From assembly GCF_014855495.1 (NCBI RefSeq), contig NZ_JACYFJ010000004.1, positions 248,001 to 312,000 of the forward strand: a DNA stretch of 64,000 bases, read 5' to 3'. Position numbers and translations under genes: made by a program. The stretch is from Euzebyella saccharophila. GTDB taxonomy: Bacteria > Bacteroidota > Bacteroidia > Flavobacteriales > Flavobacteriaceae. The notes beneath the pieces are model-generated. The model made no database searches. It was given only the letters and a program-made list of their open reading frames with translations, and was not told where the DNA came from. Of this stretch, positions 52,661 to 60,930 are shown one piece after another (position 1 is the first letter of the stretch; each line of letters begins with the position of its first letter).

Positions 52661-53758
52661 TCAATTGAATTCCAACGCGTCCAAATCGTTATAATGTACT
52701 TTTTGTTTGATGGTTCCTTTCTCTAAAACCAACACTCCAGGGTTGGAACGCACAATGGTTTTTAATGTGGTCTCATCCGTAAAATAGAATTCAAAATCCA
52801 GTTTAAATTTATCGACTAAGGCCTGGGTCTGCTCATTATTGGAAGCGGACATCCCTATGACTTTATAACCGTTGCTTTTAGCTTTAGCCGTTACGGATTT
52901 TACTTCAGCATAAGCCTCCTCATTTGTTTTACGAAGATCATAAGCAATTACCATCAACAATTTAGGCTCTTGAAGCAAACTTGCAGCGAAATCCTCGCCA
53001 TCTTGCTCTATGGTAAAATCATGAACAGGAGGTTCATACCCTTTTTGAACTTCAGTTGTTTCCACATCTACAAACTCACCATCCACTTGTGGATAATCCC
53101 CTTGGGTAACAATCACTTTTTCCTCTCCGTTCACATCAAATTTCCATGCGTAATCATAAATGGGCTTAGGAGCATCTTCCGGTACGCTCATTCCTTCCTC
53201 AATATTGGCTCCAATTTTATAGGGCCTAAAATCTATGACAGGTAGATGATTGAGTACGTGATTGCAATACGCAATACACAACAATAAGGAGATAACCGTA
53301 ACAATGGAACGCCCTTTAAAACTAAACAGGGGTGTGATATACTTTTGTCCTAAAAACAGCGCCAGTATCAATACCAACAGTATAACATCCTTGATAAATG
53401 ACTCCCACGGCGTTAATTTTATGGCGTCTCCAAAACACCCGCAGTCCGTTACTTTATTGTAGTAGGCAGAGTAAAAGGTCAAAAATGTAAAGCCGACAAT
53501 CATGATTAACAAGCTCCATACCGTAAATTTCACCCTGAACCCCACTAATAGCATGACACCCAATAGCACCTCAAAAATTACAACGAATATGGAAATTGCC
53601 AGCGCATAAGGCTCAAATACCGGCATATCAAGCACTCCTTGGCTAAAATATTCTTCCAGTTTAAAAGAAAACCCCACGGGGTCGTTCAGTTTTATAAATC
53701 CGCTGATAATAAAAAGAATCCCAACAAATACCCTACTTATACCAACTACATACTTCAT
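52661..53758 (-). CDS. BT_3928 family protein (DoxX-like membrane domain with thioredoxin-like tail)
   Basis: About 365 residues from the ATG at 53758 (MKYVVGISRVFVGILF). Four DoxX-like membrane segments in residues 1-145 (ISGFIKLNDPVGF, DCGCFGDAIKLTPWESF) are followed by an extracytoplasmic thioredoxin-fold-like region (SNGYKVIGMSASNNEQTQALV) lacking a clear CxxC in its usual position. Similar to the MauE/DoxD type of redox membrane proteins. Function not known. It begins right after the DUF1599 stop codon. Confidence 0.85.
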   Translation of the reverse strand: MKYVVGISRVFVGILFIISGFIKLNDPVGFSFKLEEYFSQGVLDMPVFEPYALAISIFVVIFEVLLGVMLLVGFRVKFTVWSLLIMIVGFTFLTFYSAYYNKVTDCGCFGDAIKLTPWESFIKDVILLVLILALFLGQKYITPLFSFKGRSIVTVISLLLCIAYCNHVLNHLPVIDFRPYKIGANIEEGMSVPEDAPKPIYDYAWKFDVNGEEKVIVTQGDYPQVDGEFVDVETTEVQKGYEPPVHDFTIEQDGEDFAASLLQEPKLLMVIAYDLRKTNEEAYAEVKSVTAKAKSNGYKVIGMSASNNEQTQALVDKFKLDFEFYFTDETTLKTIVRSNPGVLVLEKGTIKQKVHYNDLDALEFN

Positions 53759-53759
53759 C

Positions 53760-54308
53760 TTAAGAACCGGATTTTTCATTAAGGTGAATAAGAGCAAAAA
53801 CCGCATAATTCACCATATCTTGGTAATTGGCATCTATACCTTCGCTCACCAAAGTCTTGCCTTTGTTGTCCTCTATTTGTTTAACACGTAATAGTTTTTG
53901 AAGAATAAGGTCTGTTAATGAACTTACCCGCATATCCCTCCAGGCCTCCCCATAGTCATGATTTTTGTTCTCCATAAGTTGCTTGGTATCCGCGGTGTGC
54001 TGATCGTAAAGTTCTACGGCAGCGTCCGGGTCCAAATCCGGTTGATCCGCCACGCCTTTTTGTAGCTGGATCAAAGCCATAATGGAGTAATTGATAATGC
54101 CGATAAACTCGGAACGTTCCCCTTCATCTACTTTCCTAACCTCATTTTCTTGAAGCCCCCTAATACGCTGAGCCTTGATGTAAATTTGATCGGTAAGGGA
54201 AGGTAGGCGTAAAATTCTCCAGGCACTCCCATAGTCCTGCATTTTATTCTTGAACAACTCACGACACGTTTTTATGACCTCGTCATACTGCTGGGAAGTT
54301 TCTGGCAT
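53760..54308 (-). CDS. DUF1599 protein with internal duplication
   Basis: 182 residues built from two similar halves: NKMQDYGSAWRILRLPSLTDQI near residues 17-38 and NKNHDYGEAWRDMRVSSLTDLI near 113-134, each followed by helices with R-x-KQI or R-I-R. The domain is also called nucleotide modification-associated domain 1. Function unknown. First gene of a conserved housekeeping operon ending in clpS; divergent from folP. Confidence 0.88.
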   Translation of the reverse strand: MPETSQQYDEVIKTCRELFKNKMQDYGSAWRILRLPSLTDQIYIKAQRIRGLQENEVRKVDEGERSEFIGIINYSIMALIQLQKGVADQPDLDPDAAVELYDQHTADTKQLMENKNHDYGEAWRDMRVSSLTDLILQKLLRVKQIEDNKGKTLVSEGIDANYQDMVNYAVFALIHLNEKSGS

Positions 54309-54414
54309 GGATATCGTTTCTAATTTGCGTAAATTTCACACAAAATTTTGAATTGCTCAAAGTTCGTGTTTTAAACTTGGTTTTTCAAATCATAGCGCTT
54401 CAACTTTACGTAAA

Positions 54415-55251
54415 ATGACCATTAACTGCCTAGGCCAACTTATAGACTTATCAACCCCCAAAATAATGGGGATACTAAATATAACCCCAGACTCCTTTTT
54501 TGATGGGGGTAATTACACCCACGAATCCCAAATTTTACATCAGACCGAAAAAATGCTGGCCGAGGGAGCAACTTTTATAGATGTGGGTGCCTACAGTTCC
54601 AGACCGGGTGCTGATCATGTAAGCGAGGAGGAAGAATTGCAGCGCATAGTCCCTATTGTACAATTACTTACCAAAGAATTTAAAGGGGTTAACCTATCCA
54701 TAGATACTTTTAGAAGCCGGGTAGCCAAAGAGTGTATCAATTCCGGAGCGGCCCTCATAAATGATATTTCCGCAGGGCTTATGGATGAAAAAATGCTTTC
54801 AACCATCGCCAAACTGCACGTGCCGTATATCATGATGCACATGCGCGGAACTCCAAAAACCATGCAATCCTTAACGCAATATGATAATTTGCTTACGGAT
54901 GTTTTAACGTATTTTGCAGAGCGAACTGCAGCTACCAAGGCCTTGGGAATTGTAGATGTGATTATTGACCCCGGTTTTGGGTTTGCGAAAACTTTGGAAC
55001 AGAATTTTCAACTTTTAGGAGCACTTGAGCTATTTAATAACTTAGAACACCCTCTTTTAATTGGCTTAAGCCGAAAGTCAATGATTTATAAAAGTCTACA
55101 AACCGATGCAAAAAAAGCCCTTAACGGCACTACGGCACTTAACATGGTGGCGTTGGAAAAAGGAGCCAATATTTTACGAGTTCATGACGTTAAAGAAGCC
55201 ATGGAATGTGTTAAACTTGCAGAAAACCTGAAGAGCGAATTATTTTCCTAA
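54415..55251 (+). CDS. folP: Dihydropteroate synthase
   Basis: 278 residues. MGILNITPDSFFDGGN, DVGAYSSRPGA, DPGFGFAKT and LIGLSRKSMIY are the pterin/pABA-binding loops of DHPS, the sulfonamide target. It makes dihydropteroate in folate synthesis. It is followed after 23 bases by cdaA and probably co-transcribed with it, an arrangement I associate with Bacteroidetes. Confidence 0.96.
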   Translation: MTINCLGQLIDLSTPKIMGILNITPDSFFDGGNYTHESQILHQTEKMLAEGATFIDVGAYSSRPGADHVSEEEELQRIVPIVQLLTKEFKGVNLSIDTFRSRVAKECINSGAALINDISAGLMDEKMLSTIAKLHVPYIMMHMRGTPKTMQSLTQYDNLLTDVLTYFAERTAATKALGIVDVIIDPGFGFAKTLEQNFQLLGALELFNNLEHPLLIGLSRKSMIYKSLQTDAKKALNGTTALNMVALEKGANILRVHDVKEAMECVKLAENLKSELFS

Positions 55252-55274
55252 TTTTACAAAAACTCCTCCCAATT

Positions 55275-56063
55275 TTGGACTTTCTCAATTTTCTGGAATT
55301 TAATGTGACCGATTTACTGGATATTTTTCTGGTAGCCGTTCTTCTCTACTATGTGTACAAACTGGTACGCGGATCGGCAGCCATCAATATCTTTATAGGA
55401 ATCGTTATCATTTGGGGTTTTTGGAAACTCACAGAACTCCTAGGAATGGAAATGATCAGCAGTCTGGTGGGTGCTTTTATGCAGGTAGGACTAATAGCGT
55501 TAATCATTGTTTTTCAACAAGAAATACGTAAATTCCTCCTCATGGTGGGGTCCACCAATTTTTCCAACCGAAAAAAATTCCTGAAACATTTTAAATTTTT
55601 AAAAGAAGATAGCCTAAATACTTCTACCGATGTAGATGCCATCATATCTGCCTGTAAAAAAATGAACACCACCAAAACCGGTGCGCTCATTGTAATTGAA
55701 CGAAACACTTCTTTGGACTTTATAAAATCTTCTGGTGACAAAATGTATGCGGAAGTAAACAAACCCATTTTAGAAAGTATTTTTTACAAAAACAGTCCCT
55801 TGCATGATGGTGCTGCCGTAATTGAGGACAATCATATTGTAGCCACAAGGGTCATCTTACCCGTTTCAAACAAAAGAAATATCCCTCTTCGATTTGGGCT
55901 TAGACATAGAGCCGCCGTAGGCATTACAGAAAAAACCGATGCCTTGGCTTTGGTAGTAAGCGAAGAGACGGGCAACATCTCCTACATAAAAAACGGGGAG
56001 TTCACGGACTATGCAGATTTGAACGAACTCATAGAGATCATTAAAAATGATTTAGTGGATTAA
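55275..56063 (+). CDS. cdaA: Diadenylate cyclase CdaA
   Basis: 262 residues. Three N-terminal membrane helices and a DAC domain with the catalytic motifs LHDGAAVI (DGA) and LRHRAAVG (RHR). It forms c-di-AMP from two ATP. The start is TTG at 55275 (TTGGACTTTCTC): the next ATG is within the membrane segments and no in-frame ATG precedes. No regulator CdaR or glmM is adjacent. c-di-AMP often controls K+ and osmotic balance. Confidence 0.95.
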   Translation: MDFLNFLEFNVTDLLDIFLVAVLLYYVYKLVRGSAAINIFIGIVIIWGFWKLTELLGMEMISSLVGAFMQVGLIALIIVFQQEIRKFLLMVGSTNFSNRKKFLKHFKFLKEDSLNTSTDVDAIISACKKMNTTKTGALIVIERNTSLDFIKSSGDKMYAEVNKPILESIFYKNSPLHDGAAVIEDNHIVATRVILPVSNKRNIPLRFGLRHRAAVGITEKTDALALVVSEETGNISYIKNGEFTDYADLNELIEIIKNDLVD

Positions 56064-57826
56064 GCCACTTTTTCTTCCATAAATTGTGCTTCGTACAATT
56101 TACTATAATAGCCACCTTGTTTAAGAAGTTGTTTATGCGTACCGGTCTCTACAATTTTACCGGCATCCATGACAATAATTTTGTCCGCTTTTTTAATGGT
56201 AGCCAATCGGTGGGCGATAATTATGGAGGTTCGCCCTTCCGTAATCTTTTCGGTAGCCCGTTGAATCAATTGTTCAGAATAGGTATCTACTGAGGAAGTA
56301 GCCTCATCCAAGACAAGAATACTGGGGTCGCTTACATAGGCCCGTAAGAAAGCAATCAATTGCCGTTGACCACTGGAGAGCATTGTACCCCTTTCTTTTA
56401 CGTTATATTGATATCCCCCTGGCAAACTGGTGATAAATTCGTCAACTCCAATTTCATTGGCTGCCGCTATTATCTGTTCCAAATCAACGGAAGGATTTTT
56501 CAGGGAGATATTGTTCTCTATCGTATCGGCAAAAAGAAAAACATCCTGAAGCACTACCGCAATTTGAGCACGAAGGGAGCTCAATTTAAAATCTCGAATA
56601 TTGATATCATCCACAAGGATGCTTCCCGAGTTAATTTCGTAGAATCGGTTCAACAGGTTAATAATGGTCGATTTACCTGCTCCGGTAGCACCTACAATGG
56701 CTACCGTTTCCCCAGCTTTTACCTCAAAAGAAATACCGTGAAGCACTTCCTCATCTTCCAAATAACCAAAACGAACGTCAGAAAAGGTAAGGTTTCCACT
56801 TACATTCTCTTTTTCAATTTCCCCTACATCCTGAATATTGCTTTGGGTATCCAAGATTTTAAAAACCCTATTGGCCGCCACCATTCCCATTTGAAGTGTA
56901 TTGAACTTATCGGCGATTTGTCTCAAAGGCCTGAACAAAATTTCAATATACATGATAAAGGCAAAAATGGTTCCCGCCAGATCTGCACCAATATTGGCAA
57001 CATTTTGCAAACCACCATACCAAACCACCAGACCAATAGCTACAGACGAAACTATTTCGGCAATTGGAAAAAATATAGAGTTGTACCAAACCGTTTTGAG
57101 CCATGCATTTTGATGCTTCTCATTGATGACCCTAAAATTCTCACTTTCAATTTTTTCACGGGTAAACAACTGCACGATCTTCATGCCCGTTAAACGCTCC
57201 TGTACAAAGGAGTTGAGATTCGAGACCTCTGCCCTTACGTCTATAAAAGCAACTTTCATTGCTTTTTGGAATAGGCGTGTTGCATATAGAATAACAGGTA
57301 GAATGGCAAAAACAATAAGGGCCAATTTCCAGTTGAGGTACAACATCATCCCTGCTGCGGCAAACATTTTTAGCAAGTCTGCCACAATCATGAAAAATCC
57401 TTGACTAAATATTTCACCGATCCGTTGCATATCCGCTACCGCGCGTGTAACCAAAACTCCTAATGAAGAATTATCAAAGTACTTCATTCTAAAGCCCAGC
57501 ATGTGCTTGAAAAGATTGATACGCACATCTTTTATTACCGATTCCCCCAACCAGTTGGCATAGTAATTAAAGAGCAATTGACAGATTACCTGCCCCAAGA
57601 GAACCACTAACATGATTACACTAAGGTTCAATAGTTTTTCGCCATTAGGCTCCAAAATGGCATTGTCAATTATTTTTTGAACAATGTATGGTATCATCAC
57701 TGCAAATGCCGATAGAAGTATAGCAGCAAGCGCAACACCATAAAAAGTGAGCCTATAAGGTCTGGTATGCGCCATTAGGCGTCTAAAAAGTCGAACATCA
57801 AAGGCTTTACCAGAATCTTTATCCAT
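56060..57826 (-). CDS. ABC exporter, fused membrane and ATPase domains (MsbA/ABCB type)
   Basis: 588 residues. Six membrane helices in 1-320, then the nucleotide-binding domain with Walker A GATGAGKST, Q-loop VLQDVFLF, signature LSSGQRQ and Walker B ILVLDEATSSVD. It works as a homodimer exporting lipids or drugs; substrate undetermined. It overlaps the end of truA by eight bases and its stop codon overlaps the convergent cdaA stop region by four bases. Confidence 0.93.
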   Translation of the reverse strand: MDKDSGKAFDVRLFRRLMAHTRPYRLTFYGVALAAILLSAFAVMIPYIVQKIIDNAILEPNGEKLLNLSVIMLVVLLGQVICQLLFNYYANWLGESVIKDVRINLFKHMLGFRMKYFDNSSLGVLVTRAVADMQRIGEIFSQGFFMIVADLLKMFAAAGMMLYLNWKLALIVFAILPVILYATRLFQKAMKVAFIDVRAEVSNLNSFVQERLTGMKIVQLFTREKIESENFRVINEKHQNAWLKTVWYNSIFFPIAEIVSSVAIGLVVWYGGLQNVANIGADLAGTIFAFIMYIEILFRPLRQIADKFNTLQMGMVAANRVFKILDTQSNIQDVGEIEKENVSGNLTFSDVRFGYLEDEEVLHGISFEVKAGETVAIVGATGAGKSTIINLLNRFYEINSGSILVDDINIRDFKLSSLRAQIAVVLQDVFLFADTIENNISLKNPSVDLEQIIAAANEIGVDEFITSLPGGYQYNVKERGTMLSSGQRQLIAFLRAYVSDPSILVLDEATSSVDTYSEQLIQRATEKITEGRTSIIIAHRLATIKKADKIIVMDAGKIVETGTHKQLLKQGGYYSKLYEAQFMEEKVA

Positions 57827-58571
57827 GCGCTGAAAGGGTCTTTTTAGGATATAAAACAGACGTCAAATATAAGCCTTTTGCCGGTACAGAAGCACCGGCC
57901 TTACTTCTGTCCCTGCTATTTAGTACGGTTTTAACATAGGACAAATCCCATTTGCCCATACCCACTTCCAACAGTGTACCAACCACGGCACGCACCATAT
58001 TTCTCAAAAATCGATCGGCTGTTATGGAAAAAACCAGCTTATCCTCTCTTACTTCCCACACTGCTCTTTTAACCTCGCAGAGAAATGTTTTTACATCGGT
58101 ATTGGATCTTGAAAAGCATTCAAAATCTTTATGGTCCAGTAGTAAAGAGGCGGCTTCGTTCATTTTTCCAATATCCAATGGGACCTTCACATAGTGAGCA
58201 GATTCAGTATAAAATGGATTTTTTTCTTGGACTATCCAATACTCGTAGCTTCTCTCAAAAGCTTCAAAACGTGCATGCGCACTTTCCTCTACCTGATGTA
58301 GTTTTTTTAAAGAAATATCCGCTGGAAGAAAGGCATTTAATCTATATACGGTCTGTTGCAAATCGTTTATTGCATTACTCTCAAAATGGGCGTACATCTG
58401 TTTGGCATGCACTCCCGCATCCGTTCGACCCGCTCCGGTAAGCTCAACAGTTTCTCTTAAATAGGTGGAGAAAGTTTCTTCCAAAACACCCTGAACCGTT
58501 ATGGCGTTAGGTTGTTTTTGCCAACCGTGATAATTCTTTCCGAAGTATGAAAACTCAACAAAATATCTCAA
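57819..58571 (-). CDS. truA: tRNA pseudouridine synthase A
   Basis: 250 residues. Catalytic Asp in GAGRTDAGVHA, then LNAFLPADI, HARFEAFERSYEY and FLRNMVRAVVGTLLEVG. It makes pseudouridine 38-40 in the anticodon stem-loop of tRNA. The start is TTG at 58571 (TTGAGATATTTTG), with an in-frame TAA 12 bases upstream. Co-transcribed with the downstream ABC exporter (eight-base overlap). Confidence 0.95.
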   Translation of the reverse strand: MRYFVEFSYFGKNYHGWQKQPNAITVQGVLEETFSTYLRETVELTGAGRTDAGVHAKQMYAHFESNAINDLQQTVYRLNAFLPADISLKKLHQVEESAHARFEAFERSYEYWIVQEKNPFYTESAHYVKVPLDIGKMNEAASLLLDHKDFECFSRSNTDVKTFLCEVKRAVWEVREDKLVFSITADRFLRNMVRAVVGTLLEVGMGKWDLSYVKTVLNSRDRSKAGASVPAKGLYLTSVLYPKKTLSAHG

Positions 58572-58581
58572 CTTGAAACCT

Positions 58582-58589
58582 TAGTTTTG
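58582..58589 (+). promoter_or_regulatory. -7 element of the yfcE-like gene
   Basis: TAGTTTTG fits TAnnTTTG and predicts a leader of about 68 bases. It lies eight bases from a minus-strand element for truA. Confidence 0.4.
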
Positions 58590-58597
58590 TAAAATTT

Positions 58598-58605
58598 CAA
58601 AGATA
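58598..58605 (-). promoter_or_regulatory. -7 element of truA
   Basis: Minus-strand TATCTTTG fits TAnnTTTG and predicts a leader of about 20 bases. Confidence 0.4.
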
Positions 58606-58662
58606 GTTTACTTTCTTAAAAGGTAGACACTTCTTTATCTTACATCCCCTAAAGTATCATTA

Positions 58663-59157
58663 ATGACCCGTATTCTTTTACTTTCTGACACCCATTCCCA
58701 TATAGACGATACCATTCTTAAATACGCAAGACAGGCAGATGAAATATGGCACGCCGGAGATATTGGAAACCTTAGGGTAACTGATAAACTCAAAGCCCTA
58801 AAACCTGTAAGAGCCGTTTATGGTAATATTGATGACCACATTATACAAAAAGAATTTCCGCTTGATAATCGTTTTTTATGTGAGCAAGTGGAGGTACTTA
58901 TGACACATATTGGAGGATATCCACCAAAATACAATTCACGAACCCGGCCAATGATACAGAAACAGCCACCCAAACTCTTTATTTGTGGACATTCCCACAT
59001 TCTAAAGGTGATGATGGACCAAAAGAATCAAGTATTGCATATGAATCCAGGAGCCTGTGGAAAGCACGGTTTTCACCAAGTAAGGACCATGCTCCGTTTC
59101 AAAATTGACGGGCCGGAAATTAAAGACCTTGAAGTTATTGAATTAGGAAAACGTTAA
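58663..59157 (+). CDS. YfcE/MJ0936-type metallophosphoesterase
   Basis: 164 residues. The phosphoesterase metal motifs are complete: LLSDTHSH, WHAGDIGN, YGNIDDH, and GHSH. Enzymes of this family hydrolyse phosphodiesters with Mn2+; the natural substrate is generally unknown. Cytoplasmic. Its TAA overlaps the stop of a convergent 43-residue gene. Confidence 0.93.
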   Translation: MTRILLLSDTHSHIDDTILKYARQADEIWHAGDIGNLRVTDKLKALKPVRAVYGNIDDHIIQKEFPLDNRFLCEQVEVLMTHIGGYPPKYNSRTRPMIQKQPPKLFICGHSHILKVMMDQKNQVLHMNPGACGKHGFHQVRTMLRFKIDGPEIKDLEVIELGKR

Positions 59158-59285
59158 TTGAAAACGTAGCCCAATAGCCAGTAAAGTATTATAAATACGA
59201 CCACAAAACCGATACAACCGCATTTACCGCCTCCCATTTTTTTTGCTCCCCAACCTGCGAGAATCGCTCTTAGAATATTCTTCAT
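59154..59285 (-). CDS. Small membrane protein, 43 residues
   Basis: MKNILRAILAGWGAKKMGGGK, then a short CGC motif and a hydrophobic helix (FVVVFIILYWLLGYVF). The glycine/lysine-rich first half and a single membrane helix suggest an inner membrane microprotein. Similar small proteins occur in other flavobacteria (from memory). Its stop codon overlaps that of the convergent phosphoesterase gene by two bases. Confidence 0.6.
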   Translation of the reverse strand: MKNILRAILAGWGAKKMGGGKCGCIGFVVVFIILYWLLGYVFN

Positions 59286-59325
59286 AGTTCAATTGATATT
59301 ATTTTAGATATGGAAATTAGAAAAT

Positions 59326-60144
59326 TTATCCGTTAGTTGTAAACCCAGGATAACAGGTCATGCCCCCATCTACATAAATGGTGGTACCATTGATGTATTC
59401 AGACTCGTCTGAAGCCAACCAAGAAGCAACACTACCAATATCTTCTGGAATGCCAATTCTCTTGTAGGGAATAAGCCCCAACATGCCTTCCCGACCTTCT
59501 TTGGTACTCCACACATCCTTATTAATTTCAGTTTTTATGGCCCCTGGAGCAATACTGTTGCATCTAATCTTTTTAGGACCATATTCTTGACAAATACTTT
59601 GCATTAGCATAACCAAACCTCCTTTACTTGCAGCATAATTGGCATGCCCGGCCCAAGGAATAACCTCGTGTACCGAGCTCATGTGGATAATTTTACCCAA
59701 GGATTTTGATACTTCTTCACGCATTCCCCTTCGTAAAAATTCCTTAATGGATTCCCTGGCGCATAAAAATTGGCCGGTTAGATTAATATCTATCACCTTT
59801 TTCCATGCATCAAAAGGCATTTCATGTAAAGGATGGTCTATTTGAATTCCCGCATTGGCAACACAGACATCTACCGTTCCAAATTCCTTGATCGTTTTTT
59901 CAAACATCTGTTTTACCTCGTCTTCCTTGCTCACGTCGCATTTTATAACAATGGCGTCACCACATGAACTATTTTTAATAATCCAATGCGCTACTTCCTC
60001 TGCCTTCTCCTTGCCACTGTGGTAGTTAACTACAATATTAGCACCTTCGGTTCCCATAGCCATAGCCACCGCCTTGCCAATCCCGGAACTAGAACCGGTA
60101 ACAATACAGATCTGGCCTTGCAACCTTTTATTGGGTTTCTGCAT
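59326..60144 (-). CDS. SDR family oxidoreductase (glucose 1-dehydrogenase-like)
   Basis: 272 residues. NAD(P)-binding motif TGSSSGIGKAVA, NAG motif (VANAGIQ), catalytic Ser (MSSVHE) and YAASKGG (Tyr-x3-Lys), plus the C-terminal YINGTTIYVDGGMTCYPGF. Glucose 1-dehydrogenase is the closest family name I can give; the substrate is not certain. Monocistronic. Confidence 0.9.
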   Translation of the reverse strand: MQKPNKRLQGQICIVTGSSSGIGKAVAMAMGTEGANIVVNYHSGKEKAEEVAHWIIKNSSCGDAIVIKCDVSKEDEVKQMFEKTIKEFGTVDVCVANAGIQIDHPLHEMPFDAWKKVIDINLTGQFLCARESIKEFLRRGMREEVSKSLGKIIHMSSVHEVIPWAGHANYAASKGGLVMLMQSICQEYGPKKIRCNSIAPGAIKTEINKDVWSTKEGREGMLGLIPYKRIGIPEDIGSVASWLASDESEYINGTTIYVDGGMTCYPGFTTNG

Positions 60145-60270
60145 ATCTTCAATTATTTATGACTAAGCTACTTGAAATTTAGACATGTAAGGCCCTATAA
60201 GATGCTTAGCATTAACAATGATTGCGTTAGGATTCATTTTTAGAAAAAGGAACAAGAAATCCTAAAACGC

Positions 60271-60297
60271 AAAAAACCCGGGAACTACCCCGGGTTT
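60271..60297 (-). terminator. Terminator of the DUF4293 gene
   Basis: AAACCCGGG and CCCGGGTTT with a six-base loop; the A-run at 60271-60276 gives a T-run on the minus strand, 30 bases after the stop codon. Confidence 0.88.
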
Positions 60298-60326
60298 AAC
60301 GCACTAATACTACTAAGATGTTAGGT

Positions 60327-60737
60327 TTAACGCAAACGATCTACAGATTTTACAAGATCTTCATCCTTTTTGATAGCCCTATTGGCAAGGACTAGAAAAA
60401 CGATAGAAATAACAGGAATCAACATCCCAATACCCTTCTCAGAAACCGAGGTCTCTCCAGATAAATTTAGCGATCGGTAAACGAAAAATCCTAGTAAAAA
60501 AAGGTTTAGCAACAGATTTAATCTGTTGACTACAAATTGATTTTTTCTATTTTTAAAAAGCACAATAGCTACCAAAGCCAAAACTGAAATAACATAAAAT
60601 ACAATCGAAATAAGTATTTCATTTTGGGCGTATATCTCGTTTCCATTGGCATCTGACCATAAGTTTACCCAAAACGGTAAAATGGCAGAGATAAGCATAA
60701 CTACTAATAAATATACGGTCTGTATTCTTTGAATCAT
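60327..60737 (-). CDS. DUF4293 membrane protein
   Basis: 136 residues with four membrane helices. MIQRIQTVYLLVVMLISAILPFW at the N-terminus, then loops with NRKNQFVVNRLNLLLNLF and a terminal charged tail (AIKKDEDLVKSVDRLR), as in the DUF4293 family. Function unknown. Divergent from rho: in flavobacteria this gene is typically beside rho. A minus-strand TATTTTTG at 60761-60768 is its likely promoter. Confidence 0.88.
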   Translation of the reverse strand: MIQRIQTVYLLVVMLISAILPFWVNLWSDANGNEIYAQNEILISIVFYVISVLALVAIVLFKNRKNQFVVNRLNLLLNLFLLGFFVYRSLNLSGETSVSEKGIGMLIPVISIVFLVLANRAIKKDEDLVKSVDRLR

Positions 60738-60760
60738 TCCTCAAATGGCATAATCAGGCG

Positions 60761-60768
60761 CAAAAATA
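60761..60768 (-). promoter_or_regulatory. -7 element of the DUF4293 gene
   Basis: Minus-strand TATTTTTG, 23 bases ahead of the ATG. Confidence 0.4.
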
Positions 60769-60930
60769 GGGTCTTTTTATAAAAAAGCGATGATGTATTG
60801 AAAATAATTTGTAATATTGCCTCGTTATTAGTTATAGCACTTACCCAAAAGAACATCTGTTCTTAGTAATACCCAAGTAACAATACACTTCTTATCATAT
60901 TACGGAGACTTATAATATATACCTTACTTA

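Noticed and set aside
56360-57193. Plus-strand 277-codon frame opposite the ABC exporter gene
   Set aside because: It lies antisense within a clear ABC exporter reading frame and has no recognisable protein features; a shadow frame.
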